Below are positions 13,349 through 20,835 of a stretch of DNA of 26,875 bases, one piece after another. Numbering within the stretch: the stretch's first letter is position 1; each line of letters begins with the position of its first letter. The position numbers and the translations under genes are program-made. Origin of the DNA: a virus; the IMG/VR virus record IMGVR_UViG_3300036980_000506, positions 1 to 26,875 of that record; one strand, 5' to 3'. Below the pieces are notes generated by a model. The model searched no databases. It had not been told where the DNA came from and was given only the letters and a program-made list of their open reading frames with translations.

Positions 13349-14020
13349 TCAGATGTGGTGCAACGTAGCCAGGAAGCCCCACGCGTAGATTACGGTCTTC
13401 GCAGTGTCAGACTTAGTGGTCAATCCAATGGTGTAGGTACCGCTGGTGAGGTCAGACACAACCTCGTAACCATTGTAGTTGTACCGCACCGCCTCAGTCG
13501 GCCACGTCGAAAGGCCCGCAGTCTCTTCGGGCATGAACCCCAACGTGCTCAGGGAGTTCGAATCCTTCGTGCTCTTGTAGCAGTAGAGGGAGGCGGCCCC
13601 ATAAACAGCGTCGCCGTTGCCCCGCGTGATGCCGTAGCACCACCATTGGAATGAGAGGGCCCCGGGGTAACGCACATTCAGCGTGACCGAGGTGCGGGGC
13701 AGCTCGACCAGGGAGCCGCCGCCCAACTTGCTGGTGTTGTAGCACGAGCTGAAGGTGAACATGTTGCTATTGGGGGCAATCTGCGCTCCCTCCAACACGA
13801 CCGAGGCGAAGTCACCGTGCCGCACTTCGGGCCCAGTCTGTCCGCCGCCTATCCCATAGATGACAGGCTTCATGATATGCTGCGGCTCTACCCAGGGCTC
13901 AGCCAGGATAGCCGTGCTTTCGATCTTGTCGAGGTACTGGCGCAGTGCGTCACAGTTCCCCTGCCACGCCGCAGCAGTGAGTGGGGTTGCCGTCGTAAAA
14001 GTATTTGGGGGAGAAAACAT
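13349..14020 (-). CDS. Beta-rich virion protein of unknown family, 223 aa
   Basis: The start is ATG 14020 with GAGGAG 9 nt upstream. The frame is open to 14170, but that stretch overlaps the neighbouring gene and has no ribosome site. After a short helix (AAAWQGNCDALRQYLDKIES) the protein is beta-rich with many aromatic residues (SFQWWCYGITRG, YNYNGYEVVSDLTSGTYTIG) and ends in a strand (KTVIYAWGFLATLHHI). It is four bases downstream of the 307-aa gene, so the two are co-translated. It is the last of three such genes between nozzle and gp14-like gene. A fibre, spike or tail-knob protein is likely; no enzyme motif is seen. Confidence 0.65.
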   Translation of the reverse strand: MFSPPNTFTTATPLTAAAWQGNCDALRQYLDKIESTAILAEPWVEPQHIMKPVIYGIGGGQTGPEVRHGDFASVVLEGAQIAPNSNMFTFSSCYNTSKLGGGSLVELPRTSVTLNVRYPGALSFQWWCYGITRGNGDAVYGAASLYCYKSTKDSNSLSTLGFMPEETAGLSTWPTEAVRYNYNGYEVVSDLTSGTYTIGLTTKSDTAKTVIYAWGFLATLHHI

Positions 14021-14024
14021 TTGC

Positions 14025-14948
14025 TCACACTCCTCGCTGCATCTTGGCGGCAATGTAACACTGAGAGAGCGTGACGGACTGCCCCAAGGCGCCGGCCGGG
14101 TCGATCTCGATATGAACGAAGCGGTTGTTGGCGTTGCCCGCGGTGCGCCATGGGTAGTACAGACCGTCAATCACCAACCGGAATCCGTAGATGGTGATGT
14201 CGTTGCCAGTCTCGTTCTTGTAGAAGTACGAGCGCATCTGCTGCAACCCTTCGGGCGGCACATTGTACGCGGCACTCGGCGGGTTCTTCGTGTTGTCTAC
14301 AATCGCGCCGTCGTAGAAGTAGCTGAGGTGCTGGAGCGGCATCGTCGCCGCAGTCCCGCCCGTGCCACCTACAACCGTTACAGTGCTGCCGCGGATTGTA
14401 TAGGGCGCGCTCGACTCCACGCCGTAGTTCGTGTTGAAGTCGCCCTGCTTCGGCGGCGACACCCAGTTGGCGAGCGCATTCGAAGTCTGGTCCCACTGGA
14501 GCCATACCAACCAGCACGGCGAGTTGCGGAACAGCTCGTTCAATCCGGCCTGGAAGTTGTCGATTGCGGTACACAGGTCAATCAGGACGGAGAAGTGAAC
14601 CTCAAGAATGTCACCGTTCTTGAGCACCTTACCCGACGCGCCGGTAACCAGCCGCGTGCCGGAGCCATGGGCAATCTCGGTAACCGTCCGCGTCGCTGTG
14701 TTCGGATATGCAGTGCCCGCGCCGGGTACTACGTTCGTGGCCTGCTTCGCCAAGTAAACCAGGCGCATCGCGTCAGACAACTCGCGCCGGTCGTACTTGA
14801 GCTGTTCGATGTCGAGCCCTTCTTCGGCCACGTTCGCATCGTCTACGGCGCCAGTCGTCAGCGTAACGATGTCACTGAACTTCTCGTTGAGAAGCGTGTC
14901 GTCGGGCGAGGTGCCAATCTCGAAGGAAGCATTTGTTACGCGAGACAT
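14025..14948 (-). CDS. Beta-rich virion protein of unknown family, 307 aa
   Basis: The start is ATG 14948 with GAGAGG upstream. Residues 1-75 look like an assembly domain (ASFEIGTSPDDTLLNEKFSD, then a helix DIEQLKYDRRELSDAMRLVY). The rest alternates strands and loops: EIAHGSGTRLVTG, VHFSVLIDLCTAIDNFQAGL, STVTVVGGTGGTAATM and a terminal QSVTLSQCYIAAKMQ. No catalytic residues are recognised. It lies 9 bp after the 207-aa gene and 4 bp before the 223-aa gene. The set of three sits where T7 has only gene 13 between nozzle and gp14, so these are likely extra tail or fibre parts. Confidence 0.65.
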   Translation of the reverse strand: MSRVTNASFEIGTSPDDTLLNEKFSDIVTLTTGAVDDANVAEEGLDIEQLKYDRRELSDAMRLVYLAKQATNVVPGAGTAYPNTATRTVTEIAHGSGTRLVTGASGKVLKNGDILEVHFSVLIDLCTAIDNFQAGLNELFRNSPCWLVWLQWDQTSNALANWVSPPKQGDFNTNYGVESSAPYTIRGSTVTVVGGTGGTAATMPLQHLSYFYDGAIVDNTKNPPSAAYNVPPEGLQQMRSYFYKNETGNDITIYGFRLVIDGLYYPWRTAGNANNRFVHIEIDPAGALGQSVTLSQCYIAAKMQRGV

Positions 14949-14957
14949 CTCGACCTC

Positions 14958-15581
14958 TCAGCGATGCGTGTTGACGAACAGGGCAGTTCCGCCGCCGTAC
15001 ATCATGTTGGATTCGGCCATGTTGTCGTCGGTGCCGGAGCCCGTGTTCTTCGGCGAGGAGTATTTCCACTCCAGCGTGAGCGTGACCGGACCCGCTACCT
15101 CAATCAGACCGACGATAGAGATATTGGAATACTCGATGTAGTTACCGCCGGTCGCCCACACGAGCTGGCCGTCACTCGACATGACTCGAAACTTGACGAA
15201 CTTGGGGTTCGACACCGTATTGTAGAGGTACATCCAGGCCCATAGCGAGACCTGCACGCTGAGTAGCCCGGGGAGCAGCCCGGTTAGAATCCAGGTCTCG
15301 CCAGTACGCCAGCCGCCGCCGTAGTCACCGTACTGGAGGCAATCGAACTCGCCGATGCCACCGCCCGACGTGCGGAATGCCGAGCCCAGCATGAAGTCCT
15401 GGTACACGCTCGTGGTGTGCAGCGCATTCGGCGTCATGTGCGACCGGCCCACGCACTTCGCGGGCAGGTTGTTGCGCCGCAACGCCGCAGTCCGCACCTT
15501 GAGCGTGTCGTATTCGATGTTGGCGGTCTCAGCCTCAGCAATGTTGCCGGTGCGCGCCTGTGCTTCAGTCCAAGACTTCAT
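14958..15581 (-). CDS. Virion protein of unknown family, 207 aa
   Basis: The start is ATG 15581 after AGGAGAGG (4 nt spacing). The N-terminus is helical (SWTEAQARTGNIAEAETANI). The rest is beta-rich and aromatic (GEFDCLQYGDYGGGWRTGET, LLSVQVSLWAWMYLYNTV), with a final strand (MYGGGTALFVNTHR). It follows the nozzle gene by 12 bp. The N-terminal helix could plug into the nozzle or another tail part while the beta domain is exposed. No enzyme signature is visible, and I do not recognise the family. Confidence 0.62.
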   Translation of the reverse strand: MKSWTEAQARTGNIAEAETANIEYDTLKVRTAALRRNNLPAKCVGRSHMTPNALHTTSVYQDFMLGSAFRTSGGGIGEFDCLQYGDYGGGWRTGETWILTGLLPGLLSVQVSLWAWMYLYNTVSNPKFVKFRVMSSDGQLVWATGGNYIEYSNISIVGLIEVAGPVTLTLEWKYSSPKNTGSGTDDNMAESNMMYGGGTALFVNTHR

Positions 15582-15593
15582 GACAACCTCTCC

Positions 15594-17705
15594 TTAGACC
15601 GTGCGGCCGGTGATACCGCGGTTGCCCGACGTATTGTAATCGACAGACACACCCGCGAGGACGAAGTCATTCGAGCTGGTGAACTCGAACATAATCTTGC
15701 TGCACTGCCGGGGCGCCACGTCGAATCGAATAACCGAGAATGACTCGTCCTGCCACACAGGGGTGCCGTCAATAACGATGGTATCGAACACCGGGCGCTT
15801 GGTGCTGTCCGTGTCCTGCATCACCTTCACGGCGTTGGGGTCGGCTACGCCCACGGTCGCGTAGTCCGCGTACCACTTCAGCGTGACCGTGTTGTTGCCG
15901 GTGTTGCGAATCTTGGCGTAGACGAACATGCTATTCGTCATGCCCAAGCCGCCGAACTCCAGCCATTCAGTGCGGAATACAGATGTCGGCGCCGCGCTTG
16001 CCGTGTCTGTCCAGATAGGATTCTCCTCAGTACCCGTGTTGACCAGCGTGGAGCCCATCTGTCGGCGCCGCGAGATGACGAACAGCCCGGCTTCAAGGTC
16101 CGGAGTCGAGTTGTTCCCGAGCCCGTCGCCCGTGATGTGCCCGAAGACCAGCTCGCCCTCGGGGTTCGCCGTGATGCAACCGACCGGCCAGTTGGGGCGC
16201 ACACTCCAGTCGCCCGAGTCCACATGATAGACGACGCCGAAGTTGTTGATGTCGCTTCCGTCAATGGCGAAGTAGCAATGCCACTCGCGCCACTTGTGGG
16301 AATAGGCCGCCGTCGCCCGCGCCATCGTGACCCGGTTCATTCGCTTGAACACGCGGTCAATCTGCTTGCTGATCTTCTGGTAGCCAACGCCGGAGCCCGT
16401 GTCCAGGCCACCGTTCACCAAGTAGACGCCGTCGTGCGCCAACATGAGCACACCCATTCCGGGCACCTCAGTCAGCGTGTCCGTGGCAATCGAACCGATG
16501 CGCTCCATCAGCGGCACGATGTAAAGGTTGCTGCTACCGTCGCGCCGCACTGCGTCAACCGCGTTCTCGCGCAGCACAACCAGCATATTGTTGTAGCCCC
16601 GAATGCCGCGAATGCCGCCGCCCTGCCGCATACCGAACTCGAAGTAGTCATTCGCGCCGAACTGGTCAGGCTTGTTCTGGTTGGAGTAGTACAGGCGCGT
16701 GCCCTGCACCGAGCCACCGTCAATCCAAAGCCTGTTGTCGAAGGTCGTGCAGTACCGCGCACTGTTGGCCGGCAACGCAACCGAGTCCGCCTCAGTCGGC
16801 GCCAACGAGGTCAACACGGAGTCATGCGTCGAGTCGTAGTACCACGTATCAATGTTGTTCGGGATGTCGGCCACGAAGTAGTAGACCTCGGCCACGCCCT
16901 CGGTAAGATTCATCGTGCGATAGATACGCCGACCCAGCGTGCCCGTCGGCCCCGTAGGAATCTGCATGCCCAGCGTGTAACGGTTACCGTCTACCGCGGT
17001 AATCCACGTAACCACGTTGGACGGCAACGAGATGGGCGACTCGGCGCCACCGAAGGTGTAGTACGAGACGCGCCACTTGAAGCGATTCGTCGTGTTGGCG
17101 GCGTAGAAACCCAGTCCGCGCTCATCCGTAACCGTACCGTAGCCATCGGCCTGCATACCGAACGTCTCACCCGCCGCGCCCAGCGTAGACGGAGTCGTGT
17201 CTACGCCCCACACCTCGGGAGCCGCAGGGGGTGAGAGCCAACCGAGCTGGTACTTCGGGATAGAGGTAGCGATTGCTGGCGTCGGCCAGCCCACGTATTT
17301 GATTGGCGTGTTGGTCCCGTTCGTGATGATGAGGAAGCGGCCGAACTCGGCGTAGTGCGCCGCGGTTCCGCTTGGAGTGGGCACATTCGTATCGGCCAAG
17401 ATTACGTCGATACGAAACGCGCCACCCCAGTCAACAACGTGGTAGATGTCGCCACCGCTCTCGATAAGAATCCATTCCTGCGACCCCCCGTGCCGCGACC
17501 AGATGTAGAGCGAGTCAATCCGGCCGAGTACATCGAATGGCCGCCAATAGGTTCCGCCCGGGAAGAACTTCTCGTAGCCAATACGGTTGTCCCACATGCC
17601 GGATGCGGGGTCGCGCGTGAAGTTCTCGATGAGCAGCGCGTTGTTAGACGGGGCTTCGAACCCCGTGTGCATGCCGCCGAATCGCTGAATGTTCGCAGTC
17701 GCCAT
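15594..17705 (-). CDS. Tail nozzle protein (T7 gp12-like), 703 aa
   Basis: The start is ATG 17705 after AGAGGG. The protein is beta-rich throughout, with repeated strand-turn units such as DVLGRIDSLYIWSRHGG, EWILIESGGDIYHVVDW, GRFLIITNGTNTPIKYVGWP and MGVLMLAHDGVYLVNGG; these resemble the blades of the propeller domain in nozzle proteins. Its length is close to T7 gp12 (794 aa). In podoviruses this protein forms a hexamer below the adaptor and holds the DNA in until infection. Its place, 13 bp after the adaptor gene, is the usual adaptor-nozzle pair. No catalytic motif is seen. Confidence 0.72.
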   Translation of the reverse strand: MATANIQRFGGMHTGFEAPSNNALLIENFTRDPASGMWDNRIGYEKFFPGGTYWRPFDVLGRIDSLYIWSRHGGSQEWILIESGGDIYHVVDWGGAFRIDVILADTNVPTPSGTAAHYAEFGRFLIITNGTNTPIKYVGWPTPAIATSIPKYQLGWLSPPAAPEVWGVDTTPSTLGAAGETFGMQADGYGTVTDERGLGFYAANTTNRFKWRVSYYTFGGAESPISLPSNVVTWITAVDGNRYTLGMQIPTGPTGTLGRRIYRTMNLTEGVAEVYYFVADIPNNIDTWYYDSTHDSVLTSLAPTEADSVALPANSARYCTTFDNRLWIDGGSVQGTRLYYSNQNKPDQFGANDYFEFGMRQGGGIRGIRGYNNMLVVLRENAVDAVRRDGSSNLYIVPLMERIGSIATDTLTEVPGMGVLMLAHDGVYLVNGGLDTGSGVGYQKISKQIDRVFKRMNRVTMARATAAYSHKWREWHCYFAIDGSDINNFGVVYHVDSGDWSVRPNWPVGCITANPEGELVFGHITGDGLGNNSTPDLEAGLFVISRRRQMGSTLVNTGTEENPIWTDTASAAPTSVFRTEWLEFGGLGMTNSMFVYAKIRNTGNNTVTLKWYADYATVGVADPNAVKVMQDTDSTKRPVFDTIVIDGTPVWQDESFSVIRFDVAPRQCSKIMFEFTSSNDFVLAGVSVDYNTSGNRGITGRTV

Positions 17706-17718
17706 GGCTCATTCCCTC

Positions 17719-18978
17719 TCAGGTCCAGGTTACGAGGCCATAGACACGGCGCATGCCATCTCGGCCCCACGAGGAGCCCTTCACCAAGTCGCGGTTGCCC
17801 GGCGTGAGATACTTCGCAGCCATGGTGCGCTTGTGCTCCAGGCCCTTCTTCGCACAGAACTTCTCAGTCGCCACTTGGCCGAGCTTGTTCGCCATTCCTT
17901 CAGCGACGACGAAGGCAATCAGCTCATGCGTCTGAGACGGGAAGAACGACGGCGTGTCCGTGTCTTCAACGAGCTTGATGAAGCGGCGCATGTAGCGCAG
18001 CCGAATCGTGGTGTCGGCGGCGGCGAGCGGATAGATTCGAATGCGCTGAACCTGACCGTCCGTATTCTGGAACCGGATGTTCACGATGTCAAACTCGGAC
18101 GATGCCGGGCTCAGCGGGTTCGCGTAGGTATTCGTGTGCGCGCCCTCGTCAAGCTCCGATTCGAACAGGCGCCAGGGAGCCGTGGCGCTCACCCGAGACC
18201 ACACGTTTCGCTGGAATCCGACGTGTGCAGTAATGGCGGCGAGCTGGAGTTGCGGCCGATTCACGCCGCTCAAAGTAACCGAGGTCGATGCGCTCATCGT
18301 TCCGTGGTAGCCGTTGCGGGAATAGGTGAGCGCGAACTCATAGGTGCCCGCGGACCAACCAGCGCCGGCCGCCGTGCCGAATGTCGGCGCAGCTCGGGGC
18401 GTAGGAATGGCGACTGAATCCGCTGTGGTCCAGGCGCTCGGAGTTCCGGTCGTGTCGTCATTGAACGCGTACTTGCCGGCCTCGGAGCGGAACATCGGTG
18501 TGAAGGAACCCCGACCTGTCGCGGCCTGCCGCAGCGTGGCGCCGGCTTCGATGATGTAGTTGCAGTCCTCCGGCAACCAGATGAATACTTCGTCGGCTGT
18601 GAACGTGTAGGTTCCAGTCGTGCCCGTGAACGCCGAGTCCAGATAGGCCGAAGTGGTCGATGCAACCCGCACGATGTTGTAGACGGTCGAACCGGCGGCG
18701 TTCGTAATCGTGATTCGCTGACCAATCATCCAGGGTAGGAAGAAGGCGGCCACCGTAGTGACGTTGAAGCTCGCATTCGTCGCCGTGCCCGCCGCATTCG
18801 TGACGCGCCCGTGGAGCGTGCGGTCAATCTCGTGGCCCATGAATGGCCACTCTGATTCGATTGCGACGCTACCGAACGCATCGTTGATAAGCTCGGTCAG
18901 CTCAGTGTTGAACTCATCGTTGTCCGGCGCGTGATTGAGCAGGTTCTTGACCTTCGTCTTGATCTGACCGAGATTCAT
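17719..18978 (-). CDS. Head-tail adaptor (T7 gp11-like), 419 aa
   Basis: The start is ATG 18978 (GGAG, 6 nt spacing). The N-terminal helical part (MNLGQIKTKVKNLLNHAPDN, then TELTELINDAFGSVAIESEW) is typical of adaptor proteins that dock under the portal. The middle is beta-rich (RITITNAAGSTVYNIVRVAS, GTYEFALTYSRNGYHG), and the C-terminal ~80 residues return to helix (HELIAFVVAEGMANKLGQVA). At 419 aa it is about twice T7 gp11 (196 aa), so the middle beta domain is an addition, perhaps a fibre-docking site. It is separated from the capsid genes by a terminator and is the first gene of the tail block. Confidence 0.7.
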   Translation of the reverse strand: MNLGQIKTKVKNLLNHAPDNDEFNTELTELINDAFGSVAIESEWPFMGHEIDRTLHGRVTNAAGTATNASFNVTTVAAFFLPWMIGQRITITNAAGSTVYNIVRVASTTSAYLDSAFTGTTGTYTFTADEVFIWLPEDCNYIIEAGATLRQAATGRGSFTPMFRSEAGKYAFNDDTTGTPSAWTTADSVAIPTPRAAPTFGTAAGAGWSAGTYEFALTYSRNGYHGTMSASTSVTLSGVNRPQLQLAAITAHVGFQRNVWSRVSATAPWRLFESELDEGAHTNTYANPLSPASSEFDIVNIRFQNTDGQVQRIRIYPLAAADTTIRLRYMRRFIKLVEDTDTPSFFPSQTHELIAFVVAEGMANKLGQVATEKFCAKKGLEHKRTMAAKYLTPGNRDLVKGSSWGRDGMRRVYGLVTWT

Positions 18979-19030
18979 GGCGTTCTCCGCAGGTTAAGCG
19001 CGGCTGACCTGGCACAGTCTACCCTATCAC

Positions 19031-19068
19031 GAAACGAAGAAGGGGGCCACCCTTTCGAGCAGCCCCCT
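19031..19068 (-). terminator. Terminator after the capsid cement gene (GNRA-capped stem)
   Basis: Read on the minus strand, AGGGGGC TGCTC GAAA GGGTG GCCCCCT forms a continuous 12-bp stem (two or three wobbles in the upper part) closed by a GAAA tetraloop. TCTTCGTTTC follows. It lies in the gap between the cement gene and the adaptor gene. T7 has its main late terminator in the matching place, just after the capsid gene. A leaky terminator here would let capsid and cement be made in excess over tail proteins. Confidence 0.7.
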
Positions 19069-19088
19069 CCCATTGGAGCGCCTATGGC

Positions 19089-19544
19089 TCAGAGCCCGGC
19101 CGACTCACCCTGGCCGAACAGCCAGATGTTGGCAGTCGTGGTACCATCGCTGAGAGCGATACCGAGCACATGGTCGGTACCGACAGTGACGGTGTCGAAC
19201 TTGCCGGCGGTGCCGCCTAGGTCCATACCAACAGCGTCGCCAGCGGTAACGGTGTCAGTCTTGGCGCCGACCACGAGGCCCTTCACGGCAACCGCGATGG
19301 GCACCGAGGTCGAGGCAGCGGCGGCGGCTTCGAGCGCAACACCAACGAAGGCGAGCGAGCCCGCAGCGTTGGCGGTCGCCTGAATGACCGACTGAGTAGC
19401 GGAGAAGCCAGCAGCCGCAGCCACAGAGAACATCACCGCATCGCCGGCCACGATGGCGCCGCCGGGGTAGAACATCTTGACGACAGTGTTCGGCGTCACG
19501 TACGACGAACCCTTGGAGAAGTTGACGGGAAGTCCAGCAGACAT
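19089..19544 (-). CDS. Capsid cement/decoration protein (DUF2190-like), 151 aa
   Basis: The start is ATG 19544 with AGGTGA upstream. Residues from ~25 on show the hallmarks of this family: GGAIVAGDAVMFSV, a strand-rich middle with VPIAVAVKGLVVG, the second AGDAVGMD, then KFDTVTVGTDHVLGIALSDG and ANIWLF near the end. These proteins trimerise on the outside of HK97-fold heads and stabilise them. It follows the major capsid gene after a hairpin-bearing 98-bp gap and ends just before a terminator, so capsid and cement form one expression unit. The length is typical for the family (about 110-150 aa). Confidence 0.75.
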   Translation of the reverse strand: MSAGLPVNFSKGSSYVTPNTVVKMFYPGGAIVAGDAVMFSVAAAAGFSATQSVIQATANAAGSLAFVGVALEAAAAASTSVPIAVAVKGLVVGAKTDTVTAGDAVGMDLGGTAGKFDTVTVGTDHVLGIALSDGTTTANIWLFGQGESAGL

Positions 19545-19596
19545 GTTGTCACCTGAAGTTGAAGTAGACGTAGATGAAGAAGAACAGCGGCCGAGA

Positions 19597-19635
19597 GGCT
19601 GGGGTCAGGACCAGAAGGCTACCCTGACCCCAGCC
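19597..19635 (-). promoter_or_regulatory. 13-bp perfect hairpin between capsid and cement genes
   Basis: GGCTGGGGTCAGG (19597-19609) pairs perfectly with 19623-19635 around a 13-nt loop, starting 8 bp after the capsid stop. On the minus strand a moderately U-rich stretch (TGTTCTTCTTC) begins about 10 nt after the stem. It could be a partial terminator, an RNase III processing site or a 3' stabiliser for capsid mRNA. Confidence 0.65.
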
Positions 19636-19642
19636 GAAGTCA

Positions 19643-20650
19643 TCATGCGTCGGCGTTACAGATGATGCCGTGGCAGTTGAGGGCCAGGGGCACAACCTGC
19701 ATCATGTGCTTGATGGAACAGAACCGACCGTTCTGCCCGTTCGCGTAGCTGATGAAGGGGCCCTGCTTGAGATTCGCGCCGCTGTGGACGTGAGCCTCAA
19801 GGTTCTGACTGTTGAGCATGTACATCGAGAGCCCGACGGCGGCCTGGACTTGCGTCGCGGCGTTGAACCGCGAAGACATGTACATCTTGGCGCCGCCGAA
19901 CATGAGCGAAGGGTTGCCGCCGTCCAGGTCTTCCTTCGAGGTGAACCGCTCCTGGGTGGTGAGCGTGTCGCCGTAGAGCCCGTAGCTGAGCAGCGAGGCG
20001 ATAACGATGTCGATGTTGCCCTTCGAGGAAACCTCGTCGGCAGAATCGCGCACCTTGCGCATCCCAGGAAGACCGGTCGTGGCGAAGGTCGAGCCGACGT
20101 TCACGAACTGATTCTGGAGAGTACCAGTGTAGCTCGACTTGGCGACACCGCAGACGGTGTTGGTCTGCGAGCCGAAGGCCAGCTCCTCAAACCAACCGGT
20201 CGTGGTGGTCACGCCCTGCATGGTCTGAAGGTCGGTCAGGATGGTAGAGGTACCAGCCAGGAGCTGCTTCTCAGTCTCGTTCTTGAGGGAGAACAGCACG
20301 TTCTCAACGCGGCGCGCGAGGATGCGGCCCACAGCGAGCGACCCGGAGTTGATAAGCTCGTCGCGCTCGGTGAGATGCACCTTGCCGTCGAAGAGACACC
20401 AGGGCGCCTCAGCCGCAGCCGAGATGTCCGCAGCGGACATGCCGCCCGACTCGGTGCCGGAGCTGTACTGAGTGACGGCGCTGTGCTCGTTGACGCCAAA
20501 GCCGAAGCTGATCTTGAGGCCGCCGTCATCCTTGACCGCGCTCTTGAGAAGCAGGTCGAGAAGCGGGGACTTCTTGAAGGTGCTCTGGCGCTGAGTCTTC
20601 AGCAGCTTCTGCACGGTGGAAGTGAGCTGGTCGTTGGTATACGAAGCCAT
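19643..20650 (-). CDS. Major capsid protein (HK97 fold), 335 aa
   Basis: The start is ATG 20650 with AGAGGG 9 nt upstream, rather than the open frame to 20677. The protein has an N-arm (residues 1-40), a Gly/Ser-rich loop (YSSGTESGGMSAADISAAAE, 62-81) in the E-loop region, and the long amphipathic spine helix SLAVGRILARRVENVLFSLK (104-123, running to ~131). The later part is mixed alpha/beta (GNIDIVIASLLSYGLYG, GGAKMYMSSRFNAATQ). It follows the scaffold gene, as in most phages of this type, and has its own promoter-like sequence and a 5' hairpin. It has no prohead protease domain, and no protease gene is visible nearby. Confidence 0.88.
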   Translation of the reverse strand: MASYTNDQLTSTVQKLLKTQRQSTFKKSPLLDLLLKSAVKDDGGLKISFGFGVNEHSAVTQYSSGTESGGMSAADISAAAEAPWCLFDGKVHLTERDELINSGSLAVGRILARRVENVLFSLKNETEKQLLAGTSTILTDLQTMQGVTTTTGWFEELAFGSQTNTVCGVAKSSYTGTLQNQFVNVGSTFATTGLPGMRKVRDSADEVSSKGNIDIVIASLLSYGLYGDTLTTQERFTSKEDLDGGNPSLMFGGAKMYMSSRFNAATQVQAAVGLSMYMLNSQNLEAHVHSGANLKQGPFISYANGQNGRFCSIKHMMQVVPLALNCHGIICNADA

Positions 20651-20679
20651 GATGGAAAACCCTCTGAGTGAATACAACG

Positions 20680-20704
20680 CGCAGCAACTACCGTAGTCGC
20701 CGCA
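20680..20704 (-). promoter_or_regulatory. Hairpin in the capsid mRNA leader
   Basis: On the minus strand an 11-bp stem (several G-U pairs) closes a CGG triloop, 30 nt before the capsid start codon. The G-U pairs become A-C mismatches on the other strand, so the fold favours the capsid mRNA. A 5' stabilising hairpin on an abundant transcript is a reasonable role. Confidence 0.5.
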
Positions 20705-20767
20705 AAGAGAACCGTGCTGTCCAGTCCTCGGGGTTGTTCACGAAGGAGTCCACCGGGGCCTGTGTGT

Positions 20768-20796
20768 AGGATACCTCACTGGCTATCGGCAGTCAA
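20768..20796 (-). promoter_or_regulatory. Sigma70-like promoter for the capsid gene
   Basis: Read on the minus strand, TTGACT (20791-20796, 5 of 6 consensus positions) and TATCCT (20768-20773, 4 of 6) are exactly 17 bp apart. It lies in the 185-bp gap between scaffold and capsid genes. Transcription would start near 20760, giving a leader of roughly 110 nt. A terminator-like hairpin lies just upstream, so the capsid unit looks independently driven. Confidence 0.6.
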
Positions 20797-20822
20797 CGAG
20801 AGGGGCAAAGATTCTTCGCCCC
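20791..20822 (-). terminator. Terminator-like hairpin after the scaffold gene
   Basis: On the minus strand GGGGCGAAG-AAT-CTTTGCCCC forms a 9-bp stem (one G-U pair) with a triloop at 20802-20822, followed by TCTCGTTGACT, a weak U-tract. It lies 13 bp after the scaffold stop and its tail overlaps the -35 of the capsid promoter candidate, so upstream read-through and new initiation may be separated here. Confidence 0.45.
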
Positions 20823-20835
20823 ACTCGGGCGACCG

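Noticed and set aside
13860-15245. Plus-strand open frame of 461 codons
   Set aside because: Covers three well-started minus-strand genes in antisense and lacks a ribosome site.
16137-17234. Plus-strand open frame of 365 codons
   Set aside because: Antisense shadow of the nozzle gene, with Val/Arg/His-rich low-complexity content.
19089-19544. Tail tube or tail fibre role for the 151-aa protein
   Set aside because: The two AGDAV motifs and the terminal IWLF strand fit a capsid cement protein, and it is next to the capsid gene.
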